Source: Caprimulgus europaeus (Eukaryota; Chordata; Aves; Caprimulgiformes; Caprimulgidae). Taken from it: a stretch of DNA of 64,000 nt. A model generated the notes under the pieces. That model saw only the letters and a list, made by a program, of their open reading frames with translations. It searched no databases and was not told the origin of the DNA. A program made the position numbers and the translations under genes. Positions 1 to 13,891 of the stretch are shown piece by piece; the first letter of the stretch is position 1; each line of letters opens with the position of its first letter. The DNA is taken from NCBI GenBank assembly GCA_907165065.1, contig OU015526.1, forward strand, positions 67,169,723 through 67,233,722, written 5' to 3'.

Positions 1-388
1 TGAGGAGGAAGCAGCGGCAGAAACACCGTGTGATGAACTGACCCCAACCCCATTCCCTGTCCCCCTGTGCTGCTGGGGGGGAGGAGGTGGAAAATCGGGA
101 AAGAGATTAAGCCCGGGAAGAAGGGAGGGATGGGGGAGGTGTTTTAAGATTTGGTTTTACTTCTCATTCTCCTCTAATTTTGATTTGTAATAAAGTAAAT
201 TTGTTTTTTTTTCCCCCAAGTTGAGTCTGTTTTGCCCATGCCAGTAATTGGTGAGTGATCTCTCTCCGTCCTTATCTCCACCCACGAGCTTTTCGTTATA
301 ATTTTCTCCCCCTGCCCATTTGAGGAGGGGGAGTGATAGAGTGGGCTTTGGTGGGCATCCGGCCTCTGGCCAGGGTCAACCCACCACA
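1..388 (+). mobile_element. Endogenous retrovirus LTR, 3' part, cut by the window edge
   Basis: This matches the 3' half of an LTR family common in bird genomes, recognised from the run cgtgtgatgaactgacc, the G-rich stretch at 74-90, tttaagatttggtttta, and the end gggtcaacccaccaca, which closes in CA at 388. An AATAAA polyadenylation signal lies at 189-194 in the sense orientation of INPP4B. No gag, pol or env reading frame follows on the right, so this is a solo LTR or the right-hand LTR of an element to the left of the window. The retroviral class is not certain; ERVL-like is my best guess. Confidence 0.8.
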
Positions 389-430
389 CTAGCAAAAGCA
401 TTTCAGTTGTTACAGCCATGACAGTGATGA

Positions 431-652
431 TATGCCAGGGGAGGTGCAGATGGGATGTCAGGAAATACTTCTTCCCTGAAAGAGTTCTCAGGCACTGGGT
501 GGGCTGCCCAGGGAGGTGGTTGAGTCACCGTCCCTGGAGGTGTTTAAAAGATGGGTAGGTGGGGTGCTTGGAGATATGGTTTAGTAGTGGACAGGTACGG
601 TTGGACTCTATCTCAGAGGTCTTTTCCAACCAGGAGATTCTATGATAATTTT
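431..652 (+). mobile_element. CR1 LINE, 3' end fragment
   Basis: Contains the CR1 tail signature: caggaaatacttcttccctgaa, cactgggtgggctgcccagg, then tggttgagtcaccgtccctgg, and closes with ggtcttttccaacc and attctatgat. The 5' end is truncated, as usual for CR1. It lies 40 bp from the end of the LTR. Confidence 0.9.
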
Positions 653-1877
653 AGTAACTTAAGATTAAGTCTTTGTTTTCAGAGCACAGTTAGTTTCAGT
701 TTATAAACTGAAGAAAGTGATTTCACAATGCAATTACTCTGCAAAACGCACATATTTTTCCTGGCAAAATGAAGACATTCTAATATATCCATGTATCGAG
801 TAACTTACAGCCATTATGCAAAAAATGTGGGGTTTATGTAAGTCAGCATAGATAACAGTTCAGGCTGAAATTGTGGTACACCCAAAAAAGTAATGAATGA
901 CCTCTTGCAGTTTAACTAGTGTTTGGCACTGCTCTTGGGAGGGTTTGTTAGCAATGGCATTTGTGCAGAGCTGGGGGAGCAGCTGGAGGGAGCCCAGCAC
1001 AGCTGCCTGCAGTTGCTTGGGTGTGACAGCCTGACTTCAGTCATGGTGCAAAGTTCTGTCTCTGTACTGAAAACCTGGGAAACTTAAAATACATAGGCTA
1101 TTTAAATCAGAGAGAATTGCAGGCATTTAGTGCTGGTGTAATTGTGACAGAAAACAGTAGCACATGCCCTTCTGTTGCATTCAGCTGTCTGTAACGCTGC
1201 TGTGCTGCTCCCAAGCTCTACGTGAAAGATGAACTCGGGAAAGTACTAAAGCAGTTTGGCTCGTGCTGTATTTTTCTGCTCCTGTCTGCAGTTAAGGATG
1301 CAGCTCCATGTACTTTTTCCTCAGAAGAGGTGCTGCTAGTACAAACTCCTGAGCTTTGCTACTGTTCCTTGCTTCAGGAGTTGTACTGGTGGGGCTGGTT
1401 GTAGGGCTGGTTGTGTACTTAACGTAAATCTGTTTAGCCACAAAGTTACCGTGAGGTGCTGGAGGGTTTTTTTTCTGTATCATATAAAATTACTTCAGCT
1501 GAGAATCTGGAGGATGTGCACTTTCATTTGTGTTAGGACATGTCCATAACATGCATCTTCTGTGGGGCTGTTTGTGCTTGGACTTCTCCATTGCCTTTTA
1601 TCAGCTCAGCCCTGACTGTGCTCTTGCATCACTGCTGCTTGAGTCTCTGCTTTCTGCTGAGCATAGGGTGTGCATCCCGTGGCAGGTGATGTTTAGCAGG
1701 ATGGCCCTGCTCTTACTTCTGCAGTACTCACCAAGGCAGAGGCAGGGCTTTCCTCTTGGTGGTGTTGTGTGGTTGTGATGCTTTAGCACCATCCTGTGAA
1801 GTTGCTGTGGCTTTTGCAGTTACTCTTGCCATTTATATTGTGGTTGCCTGTCATGAGAGATTCTTCAGCTGTGTCCA

Positions 1878-2205
1878 AAGAGTCTGTTTCCTACTGAGGT
1901 GGGTGTTTGTCTCTTCTCCCAAATAACAAGTGGTAGGACAAGAGGGAATGGCCTTAAGTCACACCAGGGGAGGTTTAGGTTGGATATTAGGAAAAAATTC
2001 TTCACTGAAAGGCTTGCCAAGTACTGGGACAGGCTGCCCAGGGAAGTGGTGGAGTCACCATCCCTGGAGGTATTCAAAGGACGTGTAGATGTGGTGCTTA
2101 GGGACATGGTTTAGTAGTTTGGTGGTGAACTTGGCAATGCTAGGTTTATGGTTGGACTAGATGATTGTAATGGTCTTTTCCAACCAAACTATTCTATGAT
2201 TATTC
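1878..2205 (+). mobile_element. CR1 LINE, 3' end fragment
   Basis: Covers the last part of the CR1 ORF2 and the short 3' UTR: acaagtggtaggacaagag, attaggaaaaaattcttcac, gggacaggctgcccaggg, then ggtcttttccaacc and attctatgatt. It is the same subfamily type as the copies at 431 and 30495 (tggtttagt before the tail). The ORFs in it on both strands are relics. Confidence 0.92.
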
Positions 2206-2490
2206 ATATTTGTCTACTACAGTGTGCTTGCTGGGAAAACTAATTTAGTGATAATTATAGTATTATTTCAGTATGTTTCCTCACTAATATAGTATGCTTT
2301 TCAGAAGATGAAAATGCAAACAGGAAATTAAATAGAGCAAGACAGCTGAATTTTTAATCCACCCTTTATATCTTCATAACAGAGTATGATATTGCATTAA
2401 CATAACTTGATGTTAATGATTTGTGTTTGTAGAAATACTTATTTGTAAAATGTTAGGCTGTTCTGGCAACCTTGAGTTAAAGTATGAGTT

Positions 2491-2990
2491 TGTGGTTTAA
2501 CCCAGCAGGCCCCTAAAAACCACAGAGCCACTCTCTCACCCTCCTCTTCCCTCACCCTGGGGAATGGAGAGAGAATTGGGAGGGGTGAGGGTAAAGAGAC
2601 TCAAAGGTTGAGGTAAAAACAATTTAATAATTGAAATAAAAGGAAATAATGATAGTGGTAATAGTAATGATAAAATATACAAACAAATGCAATTGCTAAC
2701 CACCCACCAACCAAAGCCCAGCTCATTCCCAGGTCCAAGAGGAGGAGAGAGATCCCAAAACTGCAGTCCCAGAAGAGCAAGAGCCCAGCTTTCTGGCCAG
2801 CCCTCATTTATATACTGACCATGACATTATATGATATGGAATATCCCATTGCCCAATTTGGGTCTGTGGTCTTATTGTGCTCCTTTCCAGCTTGCACATG
2901 TCCTTCTAGCTGGTCCCACACTAGCAAAATGTGAGAAGTTGAGAAGTGCTTGATTTCTTTGCAAGAATGTATGGCTGGAGGATCCCATCA
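2491..2990 (-). mobile_element. Endogenous retrovirus LTR of a second family, antisense
   Basis: It begins tgtggtttaacccagcagg, the reverse complement of an LTR 3' end ending in ggttaaaccac plus CA. It continues with the A-rich caatttaataattgaa segment, ccacccaccaaccaaagccc, and tttatatactgaccatgaca followed by tatggaatatcccattgccc. This order is shared by a widespread avian LTR family that I recognise. The far end is vague and may run to about 3060. No internal coding region is seen, so this is a solo LTR or a fragment. Confidence 0.75.
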
Positions 2991-5900
2991 TGCAAAGAGA
3001 CTGTTAACATGATTGATATTCTGGACTCAGGCTGGCCTTTATCATTGTCTCTGACAGGGTCCAGCTGTTTTAAGGTCTAAAGACATGATGGACAGTAGTG
3101 CCTGAAGATAAATAAACTATGTGAAACTCTTTCTGCAGGGTGCTCCATTGCAATAGCAAACCCAACATTTAGAAAAATTGAATATGTTTTAGGCATTCAC
3201 TTAAAAAAAAAAAAAAAGCCAAACCAAAAATACCTAAACAACAATGAGATGGAATCAAAATATAGTATACAGTGTAATTCCAGATAATAGATATTCAAAA
3301 ACTGGTGCAAGAAGCTTCAAATTAGCACAAGAAACATAATAATTTGTGATTGGTAATTATTATTATGACCTAGCCAGGAAATACTGGCAAATTATATTTT
3401 AAATGGTGTGAATGCAAGAAAACTATTGTTTTTGAGAGCCCAATGAAAAAAAGACAGTCTGTTACATTAATATGACTATTGAAAAGTTAATTTACATGTG
3501 CATTTTTTAGTTGTGGAAAATGGGAAATGTCTTGTATAGGAAAAGTTCTTGTCTCCTCTAGCAGTACTTAGTTTTTTCTGCTGTGTTGCTTGTAGAGTGG
3601 CTGTGCTCTGAGAGAAGAGCTCAACAGCCGTGGTGAAGAGAATGCATTGACTTTGAGCATAAAAACATTTCATTTTCTTGTGTGATTTAAAAAAAAAAAT
3701 ATATTTTTCTTATAAATAACGTAGTTCTGGTGGTTGGCATACCAACACTGTTCTTACTTACAAAAGAGCATAAAAGAGCCAACCTTGAAAGTATAGATTT
3801 ATTTTTGTGTGTGTGTAAACTTGATGCTTGACATTCCCAGCCACTTGCCTGGATTAAATTCTAGCTGTGTTCATGAAAGTTCTCACTGTGTGTCAATTTA
3901 GAAGGAACAAAAGAGATTAAATGTTAGCTATAGTTCTCATCTTTAATATATTGCATTGGATAAGATGTTCTTGAAAGGTGATTCTCTCCTACTTGAGGAC
4001 TTCTTGCTTGTGTGAGAAACTTGAGATCTCTCAAGAGATGTCTGTGGTAAAGAATTAACAAAGACTGATTGTGTATGTCCCTGGCAAAAGTGGGAAAGAT
4101 TAGGTGGAATGAGCCTAATTTCAATCTTTTTTCCTCAGAAATTACTGCAGTTATATGAGATCCTTAGAACAGAGTAATTATAGGTACAAGCTTGAAAATG
4201 CTTAAAGCCCTAAATTTGGTTTCTCTTCTTTCATTTATTGATATTTTTAGAAAAATGAAACAAAAAAGCCCTTCAGAAGTGCTTCATTGTCTCTGGTAAT
4301 GACACATAGGGCCAGATCTTTTAAGTAATCTTCTGTATAACTTAGTTCTGCACATGGGATTCTTTTATTATTCTTGAGGTACATATTTAGTAGTGATTAA
4401 GTCAGGGTGTAAAGTGTAAAAAAAGTAAGCTGGTGGAATGTTCTTTGATCATTTGTTGCTTGATATTTTTTTTTTCAGTTTTATCCATTGCTTCACATTT
4501 ACCAGTTTGAAGGTTTTTTCTAAAGTACACAGACTGCTGTGGTTCATGGTGAGCAGGCATGTGCAGACACCTCCTCCTTCTCCTGACTTGTGTGACTATC
4601 AGGTCTGTCTTTTGCTTGTTACAGGCAATCAGTACTAATTACAAGACTCATGCAGGTGGAAGACTGATAGAGATGAGAGCATCTGAACAGAATTACAGAT
4701 ATCTCCTTTTTTATTTTTAGATTTTTTTTTTACCAAGTGGCAAATATGGTTATCTAATTTTTAGATGGTTTGATTTGGATTTGAGTCCATGGCAATGTGA
4801 CAAAGATGAGAAACAGCTGAGTCAAAGTTGTGGCTTCCTACAAAATGTTTTGAGTTGAGAACTTCATTGGCAAGTTCAACACTGCTCAGCTTTATTCCAC
4901 CCTTTGCACCAAATTCTGGAAAGTGCAGGTGGAAGTGGGGCCAGGACATGTGACTTGTGAAGATTTATGGAAAGAAGGCTCCAAAGCTAATGTGCTCAGT
5001 GGATAAAGAGAGAGCTGCTGGCTGCAGGCTTCCCCCAAAACAGGAACTTGGGAGAGATCTGTAGGGGTTCCAGTAAAGGGAGAAAGTATGCTTAGTTTTT
5101 CTTTAAAATTCCAAAAGAGAAGGAAATAGCTTGTATTCCCACTCTGAGTAGAGTTCCAGGAGGGAACAGCAGACCACAGTTGGGCATTGTATTTTTTTGG
5201 TCTCCTGATAATACAGACATGAGAGGATTCATCTCTGGGTCCTGGTTGGTGGGAGTTTTGTGGTGTTTAACCAAAAGAACTGAAAATGCATGTGCAGCAG
5301 TGGTGCTGTACCTATCGTATTATTTCACCATGCTGTTTGCAAGCTCATCGTGTCCTAAAATGCAGCTGGGATGGACGCGACAAAATGGTGTCATTAATTG
5401 TGTGTATTCCCTTTTAAAAGTTCAGCTGGTGAATTCTCCTCATCCCTTATCAAATGTGATTACAGCATCTCAGTATGATAAACATACACCTTCTGTAACA
5501 CTTTGACAAGTCAGATAACTGCTGTGACATTTAAATTAGTAGTCATATGGTGGACATATTGGGGGTTCCAAAGTCAACGTTGTAAGTAGTTTCACAAGGT
5601 TTCTGTGCAACTGAGTATAAAGGCTGTATTAATTCTTTAATGTGCTGTTATTTTATTATAACCTAGATTGTTGGTTGCCCTTTATGCTATGTCATCTTCA
5701 TCAGTTTCCCGGGGAATATCTAATACCTCCCTCAATGTTTAAGGCACAGCAGTTACAGTGAGACGGTATATTAAGCAATAAATGGCTTTTGAGGGTGGTT
5801 AAATGTCAAGGCAGTGATGAGGCTGTTAAATGAAAGATCTGTTTGTAAAAGTTTTTTCAGGGGAAACATTTTTCTGTTTTGCTCTAGATGGAAAATACAA

Positions 5901-8900
5901 CTAGTAAGTGGAAACATGAGAAATACCATGAAACTTAGTTTACATTGAGGACATTTCACTTTGCTCACCAGGTGTCTCTACTTTGCGTGTGACCTGCTTG
6001 TGAAAGTCCCTCTTGAAGGATTTGGTGACATAGCAAAGGAGTGATCTTCCTAAAGCCACAAAGGGTCAGATATGTGACAGTATATGTTGGCACTGTGTAA
6101 GCATCTGCTTGCAGGTGGATACTGTTCCTGTGTAGTTGTAGTGTTTTGTGGACATATTTCCTTGTGTTTACACACAACTGAAACCTATACTTAGATTTGA
6201 AACAGCTTTTTGAAATAGGATTACAGTTTATTTCAATGTCTGTAAGGAAGAAAATGTTGTATGTGGCTTTTGGGGGGGGGGTGGTGTTTTTTGGGGGGGT
6301 GTACTGTGGCTCAAATTGCACTTAGACATTTATAATGTATATGGGAAAGTTTGATTTGCTGTTTGAGATCAGTGCTAAACCTATGACATCTAGGGGTTAT
6401 TGTTTTCTCCCCTCTTTGAGACCAGTAATTACAGCTTCAAGTCAGAATGTGAAGCCCAGATGAAGGTTAAACTTGTCTCTGAAAAGTGTTTCTAGTCTAT
6501 TAAGTTGCAATAAACATTGACATTTCCAGAACACTGTACAGCTTCATCATCTTTAATTCAGTGCTTTCAGCTGCACCTTTATTTTAATAACTGCCATGAA
6601 TGTATTTTAATTTTGTTCTGAAAATACTTTGGGGAAAGTTAATTACTGTTATCTGTAATTGAGTATTTGAAATAATTGTTTGAGAAACTTGAAGCTGTCT
6701 TTTTATGACCAAAGAAGAAAGAAAATGCAGAAGGGCAAGATAAAGGCTGTTATATCCTGTGCTTGCTCAGTGAGCAAGCAGCAAAATCATTGTTGGTTGC
6801 CAGTGAGCTTTTAGAATATTTTATGTAAAAACCTGTGAGCGCAATATGAACCAACAACTTTTTTTTTTTTTTAAATCTACAATGTCAAAATTGTTGCTGC
6901 TTTTTTTTTTTTTCTTCCACCCCAGGAAACAAATGTATTTGTGATAAGTCTTGAAAACCATTCTCATTTCTGGTGGCATAAGTTTTAACCTAATTCTACA
7001 TAGTATGTCATCAAATTTACCATGAGTGTTTGTTCATATATAGATAAGTAAACAAACTGTGGCTTCTTATGTGGACTGTTCAAATGCACAGACTCTTTTG
7101 AGACTATGTATCAGGACATTGTGCATAAAACTAAGTTTTCCTTAAGGATGATGTGCTGTAAAGGCTGCTAGAATTGCTCTCTCCAGATGAGCTTGCATAG
7201 CATTACTTAGCAAATGTGTCACGGGTTTAAAACTCTTAGTGGAAATTAGAATAGGATACTTGCAATAGTTTGATTTGCATCTTGTAGCCAAGCCTGAATT
7301 TTCAGAGGTAAAAAGGAAAGGAATTTCTGTAGTTCCTTTGTAGGAACTCTTTAGTCATCTGTATTGTCCTTTTGTGTGCATTAAACATGTCTGTGTTGTA
7401 TCCTTTCTGCATATTTACAAGTGTTTTCACACACAGTTGTACTGGGGATTTTATTTCTGTTTCCTTTGGTGGTTGTTGTGGGAGTATAGCAAACTTAGAA
7501 GAATGGCTTTTGCAGAAGGTTATTTAAAATAAAATCAAAGGTAATGCCATTAAAAAAATGAGGAAATTGCAATAAAATGTAGAAGTGGATGTATTGGCAA
7601 ATGGATTAGGTGAAGGAATTGATACAAATTCATTAGCCATTTGTTTGGAAAAGCCCCCAAACAAGGTTAGTAGAAGCTTGGAGGTGTATCAGAGAAGCAC
7701 GACGATGTGCTAGCCCTGTTCTGAAAGAATTGCCTATGTATTTGCCTTTGTTTGCCATCACAGATGCACATTGTGCTATGTGGGCCTTGGCACAGATGCA
7801 ACAAATATTGTGTAGTTTATTTATTTATTTAGGCATTTTAAAGATTTAATTTTCTGAGCTCTGTTGTGATGTAAATGTTGTTCTTTTTCTGCCAAAGTAA
7901 TCTGGTTAGGAAATTAACCGTTTGAATGTTTGTAAATTACTGCCATATCTTGGGGTGATGAGAATATTGTTTCCCTGAAAGACAGCTAAGATTTTAGAAT
8001 CATTCTACTCTTGCCTGTTTTCTTTACTAGGCAGCATTTTTGGTACAATCTGTATACAATTTGAACAAATTTAGAAGGAAATGGAGATAATTATCTTGGT
8101 GATGGTAAAATCTGACATTCATTTTGTAATTAGTAGCCAAAGATAGCCTTGTAAAACAGCCTTACTTTTTTCTCAGCTCCATGTGGTGGAAGTTAAAGAA
8201 AACAGGTGTTTGGGTTTTTTGCCTTTTTTTTAAATGTGGCTTTCTAAAAAGCTAGATCTGCTTGCAAAGGGAAAGCATTTCTTTGTCTTTTGAGTCTACA
8301 TGTTAACTTTTACCTCTGTGACTCCTTTCTATGTTTCATCTCCCTTATACTTTGCTGGGGAAGATTTTCCACCTCTGTCAACTACTTGTATTTAAGAATG
8401 TTTGGTAGGAGTGACCTTTAAACAGACTGATGAAAATGGACTAGAGAAGACCGATGTTGTGCTTTCCCCTATGTGCAGGACAGCCTTTTCTAATTTGTCT
8501 TACTAATGTTGGAAGTAAAAATAACCAGGTCAGTTGCCCAATATCTGCTTAGTGTGCACAAGTATCAACATGTATCTTCTTATCTTTTTTTTCTTTTCTG
8601 TTAAGTGTTTTTAAAATTTTTATTAATAACCTTTAAGGGAACCTTCTGAACATCTGAAATGACACTTTTATTTCAGAATAAGTTAATACATTTCTAGCTG
8701 AAGGTCTGGACAACTGAGTTGAACTAGTTGACTTACTGGATTTTCTGCAAATGTCTCTTTTTTTTACTGTTTGTAAATATTTTTTTATTAATTTGGTTTA
8801 CTTTCCCTAAGGTGTTGTGTGAGGAGTTTTGTTTGTTGTTATGGGTTTTGGTGGGTGGGGGTTTTTGAGCTTGGTTGGTTTCTTTTGTTTTTTAAACCCA

Positions 8901-11900
8901 GATTTTCTTTTGTAGGAGTCACAATATTTTCCCTTAAAACCATAACTCTGCATGTAACATTAGTTTAGGAAATGTAATAGTTCTTTACAACTTGAAACAT
9001 AAATTTATTTGTGTCACTATAAATGTACTGGTAAATAACTTTAGCTGGGAACTGCTTCACAGCCTTGTAATTAAGTCATTTATAACACCACAAACTTAAG
9101 TGTGCCTGTTGGAAGTAAAAGCACTAATTGTTTAGCTGTCTTTTCCCAATAAGTATAAAAACCCGAATTACTTTAATTAGCAGATCATTTTGAACAAAGC
9201 CTCCACGTTAAAAGTGGAATGCTATAAGAAGAGGGAAGTCATATTTTAGTTTGTTACTAAGATTATGAATACCTGTGTGTTGAATCAGCGGTTCAAATAT
9301 TTTTATTATGATTCTGTGAAGGGTATTTGTTTTCAGATACGTTAGAGCTTGTCACTTACCATTAATTTTAACAATCAGTTTTATGCTTGCTATTTATAGC
9401 CAGCACCTGGTACTGTAGACTCCAGTTCCTACACTATATAAAGGCATATAAAACATATTGAAATAGTATTTAGATGTAAGTAAAGAAATATTTAGGGCCT
9501 GTTGATACTGTAATCAACAGACAGTTTCTGGATAATTGCATTTGAGTAAACTAACCTAGCCTCCATTTGTTTTTGCTTCTGCTTTGAGTGTAGAACATGA
9601 CACAACTATTTGAGAATCTGGAAGACTGATAGTGGTTTCTTCAGGTGAACATTTGTTCTTTGTGCTCTTGGCTTCAGATAGTGATTGCATAGCTGGAGTT
9701 TCAAGTCATGGGCTGGGGCTGAATTCTGTGGTTTTCTTTTTAATCATACTTTGATTTTGTAAAATGTAGAAAGAAAAGATTGTATTTGCAGAGAGAAGGT
9801 GGATAAGTCTAAGTATGGATAAAAGTTTGCTTTAATATATTTACTTATTTAAAAAAGATTTGCTGGTAAATGGGTTAGAAACCCAAGTGCTACTTTGATA
9901 GCTGTCTGAATTTAGTTTGAATCTGAATGTGCTATGGCATGCCTGCTCAAACAAGTAGGTACCCTTCTTGCTCACACGTACTTACCTACTGATCTTTCTT
10001 TCCTAACTGTTCAAAATGCCTTTCCTAAAATTTCTTTCTGTGGGCTCATTACTCCTATTTTTTTTGTGCATGTTGCTCTGAACAGCGATAGCAGTGGTGT
10101 ATCTGTGATAATGTGAGAATGTAATCAAGATCAGTAGTTAGAAGCTATGGAGTTTATTAGACCAAGTGGCACAGCTGGGAAGTGACAAGCTATTGATCAC
10201 AAATGCCTTTGTTAAGGTCTGAAATAAAAGCATCAGTATTCAAAGCTAAATAGAAGGTGAAGACTTGCTCAGAGTTCAATTAAATATGGATCAATTTTAC
10301 AGTCTCAGAAAGGAAAGGCAGCCCCTAGGAGGGGAGGCGGGAGAAGAGTAGATAGGGTGTTCTTGGTGGAGGGAAGAGATGAGAAAGAAGTTGCCTCCTA
10401 AGGGGAAGAGACAGGCAGTTTATAGCTGGTGGAGTGTGAGGAGCTGGCTGTGGAGGGAGAGATCATACTGAGCCCATAATTCTTATTTTATGGCTCACTG
10501 GATGTATTTGGTATCTAGCAGAGTTATGAATTTTAACTGTTATGTCAGTTTAGATGCCTGTAAAACTGCATCCTCCATTTCAAAGATCATATTTGAGAAG
10601 TGGTGTGAAGGTTTCCCTTGAGGATGGCCTGAGAGATTAGAGATGAAGCAACTGTGAGAAGTGTCTTTCTAGTGATATCTGGCTGCTTTTGTCCTCAATC
10701 AATTATCTGCATGAATGTACTTCTTTTAAAAAAAAACATAAGTTCATGCTTAGTTACTGTTCTTACAAGTATCCTAAAATAGGAATACATGATGTTCTAG
10801 TAAAGCAAGAAACATTTTTATGAGCTATTTGTTTTTTCAAAATCTATATACAAAATTTTCTTATTAAGAATAAAGTGTGATGGGCTTAATATTTGTGAGA
10901 TGCCACCACTTCCTTTTGTAATTAACTGACTAAAAAATATTATTTGTGCTTACAGTGGTTGTCATCTAATTACCAAGCATCTAACTTTGACAGTTTGTCA
11001 CATGAATACTTCACTAGGTTGTGTTTAGTGAGAGAGTTCCCGAGATGTAATCCTGAAGATCAGAAAGTCAGTACCATGTCTGAAATAAGATTATGTTGTT
11101 AATCAGTAGGGAAGGGAGGAGTTTTTCTTTTTAAAACTAAAACTGATGAGGTTTAGTAAGTCTCTCTCATTACACAGGGTATGATGTAATTTTTCTAAAC
11201 TGAGAGCTTATAACCTAGATAGTTTCTCTCTGGCTGCCCACACATTAATTGCTTACTCTGCCTTTTGTGTCCAGTGACTTACTGATTGTAAGGGAATATG
11301 AGAAGAAAAGTTTATCTGGTAGGAAAAAAAACCCCTCATCTCTTTTTCCATGGCCATAAACAGGTTTGGGTTTCAATGTGGTCTCGGTTGTTTTGTTTTT
11401 TTGCAGATACACATATAGAATATCAAGAGCCTAATTTTGGTGCTCGAACAAAGAACACAGACGTGCCTGATCCTAGTGTGGATGCCAGGGCAGGTCTAAA
11501 GGCAGAGCTGTATTCTGACATACCGTGTTACACCCATTTGAGCTCGGGAGTGATCTGGAGGGCTGCCATTCCTTAGCTGCAAAAAAGAGAGGAGAGGACA
11601 AACAAATGTTGGAGGAGGAGTGAGGAAGTTAGAATGAGGAAGCTTAAAAAAGAATTAAAAGGCTTGTCTTATTTGGTTCTCTGTTTAGAAGTTGGAGTTT
11701 ATTGACATTGAGCAAGGGCTACCTGGAAACAACTTACAGGTCTGCTAGGAATTATTTTTGATTCTCCTAGGGGCTATAGTTTATCACACAACACCTATGT
11801 CTTGGCACACCGAGTCTCAAGCATTTTGAAAAATATTCTGTTTGCTTCTTTCAGAAGCACTCTGCAAAAGATTAAAGCTCAGGGATGGAAAATCATAGCT

Positions 11901-12719
11901 TGCTTTCAAAGAAAAGTGAACATCACTACAGGCAGTTGGAAGAATCAGAAGAGCACAAGTTATCTTTACAATAGGTACACTGGCTATATTGGCACTCAGG
12001 GTTTATAATTTAAAATATTCAAACCACTTAATTTTCGCAATGTTTTTATTCCAATTCTTTATTCTAAGGTTATAGGAAAAGTTGATGGTATATAGTAAAT
12101 TTTGGATTGATTTTTTTCACTTTTGGAAAACCTTCAGGAGAAAACATAAGACTTGTGTTTAAAAGAAAGGTACTATGAAGAAGGGCATTTTGTTATGAAG
12201 GGTTAGAAGTCAATCCTGAGGCTGTCCCTTTGGAGTCCTGTGGATCATGAAACTAAGTCTTGAATAAAGCATGGTTCTCTGCAGTGGTAATGTGCACAAC
12301 ATATTCTTGTTGGAGGCCAACCAACAGAATGCAATTTGGTCGTGTTTTTCTCAACACTTGAGATACTTTTTTAAAATACCATGTTTTTGCTGCAATTTGT
12401 GTTGGCATTTGTGATGTTCATATTTTAAATGTATTTGAATAACTGCACGTGCAATTTGTGCATCATTTAAATGAATTAATGATCTCTATCATCCCTGAAA
12501 GCATTTTTCCTTTACAAGAGCACGTGCAAAATGTTTATATAAGCAACAACATTTGTTTACTTTATATACACTTACGTCCTTCATTTGCCTTTCCATGTAA
12601 TTTCTTTTTTCACCTTCTGATCACCACTACATTGTAATAGGAGAGGGGAAGGCTAGCATGGAGAACTAGTTGAATAAAATAGAAGTTCTAGAAACTGTGA
12701 CTACTTGGCCAGTTCTGAG

Positions 12720-13350
12720 AGTGGAGCGTGTCAGCAGGGATATGTGTTAAGGCTGGTACTGTCACGTGCGCATAAACTGCTGGAAGATGATAAGCAACGA
12801 GGCAAGAAAGTCTGATGATACTGGTTTCCTGAATAGTTAAGATGGGGCAGGTCAAGTCTGTGCAATTGTAGAATGACCATAGAATTCTAAATCATGAGGC
12901 AGTAAAGTGGCAGCTAAAATTCAACATGGATAAATGTGAAGTTACACATGTGGAAAACCAAAAAAATTAAAATATCCCATTGATACAATGAGCTTTGCAC
13001 TCATTTCCCTGCCCCACCCCAGAGTGAGATCTGTAGAGAGTTACGGTTGCATGAAAAGATCAGTTGGATGATCAGTTGTGGTCAAAAAATAAACTGAATG
13101 TTAGGGGTTGTTGGGAAAGGAGAGAACATAGCAGAGAGCTGTCTGTAAAGATCCACCATGCAGTTCAGTTCCCCTCATCTAACAGGGTGTAGAGGAGCTG
13201 GGAAGTTTCAGAGAAAGGGCTGTTAGTCATCAAGGCAAGGAATGAAGAAGAGGTGGCCCTCTTGGCTCTAGGTGACCCTGCTTGAGCCCTGGGTTGGACC
13301 AGATGCCTTCCAGAGGTGCCTTCCAGAATGGCCTCAACCATTATGTGAAC
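12720..13350 (+). mobile_element. Old, internally deleted CR1-like LINE
   Basis: At 12908-12961 the + strand reads WQLKFNMDKCEVTHVENQ, the reverse-transcriptase region motif of CR1 ORF2. At 13281-13348 it reads ggttggaccagatgccttcc and later cctcaaccattatgtga, a CR1 3' end. The sequence between is too short for an intact element and is strongly diverged, so this is an older copy with a deletion, or two merged fragments. The left border is uncertain. Confidence 0.65.
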
Positions 13351-13815
13351 AACTTCAGCCAAACATGGAGTCAACTGTAATAGTTTACAAGTAAAAGTGT
13401 TAGACTACATCCAATTGCTTTGATTGGGTGTTTGCAAGTTGGTTTTCTGATGGGGAGAGTCGCTGTAAAAGAAAATTATCTTGTATTTATCTTTGATAGT
13501 AAAGATACAAAGCTGTAACTGATTGCTCTATTCAGCACTGTCTGTGTTTATGTGCATCAGTATCCCATTATCTAAAAGTACAGAGTCCTCATCAGAGCTG
13601 CTGATAGCTTGAGCCACTTGTAACATTGTGCCCTCATAAAGGTCTAGATAGCTTGATTTTTTTAAAATGGATATATTTTGACTGTCAGTCACAGCCTAGC
13701 AGGAGAAACCATCTTGGTTTATATCTTGAAATGTGAATTATTCCCAAGTGTTCTGATTTAAGGTTCATGTTTCACGAGAGCAGTCAAGTAACACAGAGGT
13801 AAGAAAATTTGGATG

Positions 13816-13891
13816 GATTTAGTTGCATGCTTGCCACTGATGTGACCCAAATAGATTTAGTTGCATGCTTGCCACTGAGGTTACTCAAATT
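13816..13891. repeat. 38-bp tandem duplication, two copies
   Basis: Units 13816-13853 and 13854-13891. The first 25 bases, beginning gatttagttgcatgcttgcc, are identical; the remaining 13 differ at a few positions. Confidence 0.9.

Noticed and set aside
4479..4549. Exon-like segment with a T-rich acceptor and a gtgagc donor
   Set aside because: One frame is open, but the peptide (Phe/Leu-rich) does not resemble the missing PH strands or INPP4B.
5180..5506. 108-residue ORF on the + strand
   Set aside because: No domain, no paired splice sites and no recognisable homology; likely chance in intron sequence.
11406..11576. Exon-like segment after tttttttgcag, open frame with NFGARTKNTDVPDPSVDARA
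   Set aside because: The acceptor looks good, but there is no convincing donor, the frame runs to a stop, and no family is recognised; kept only as a note.
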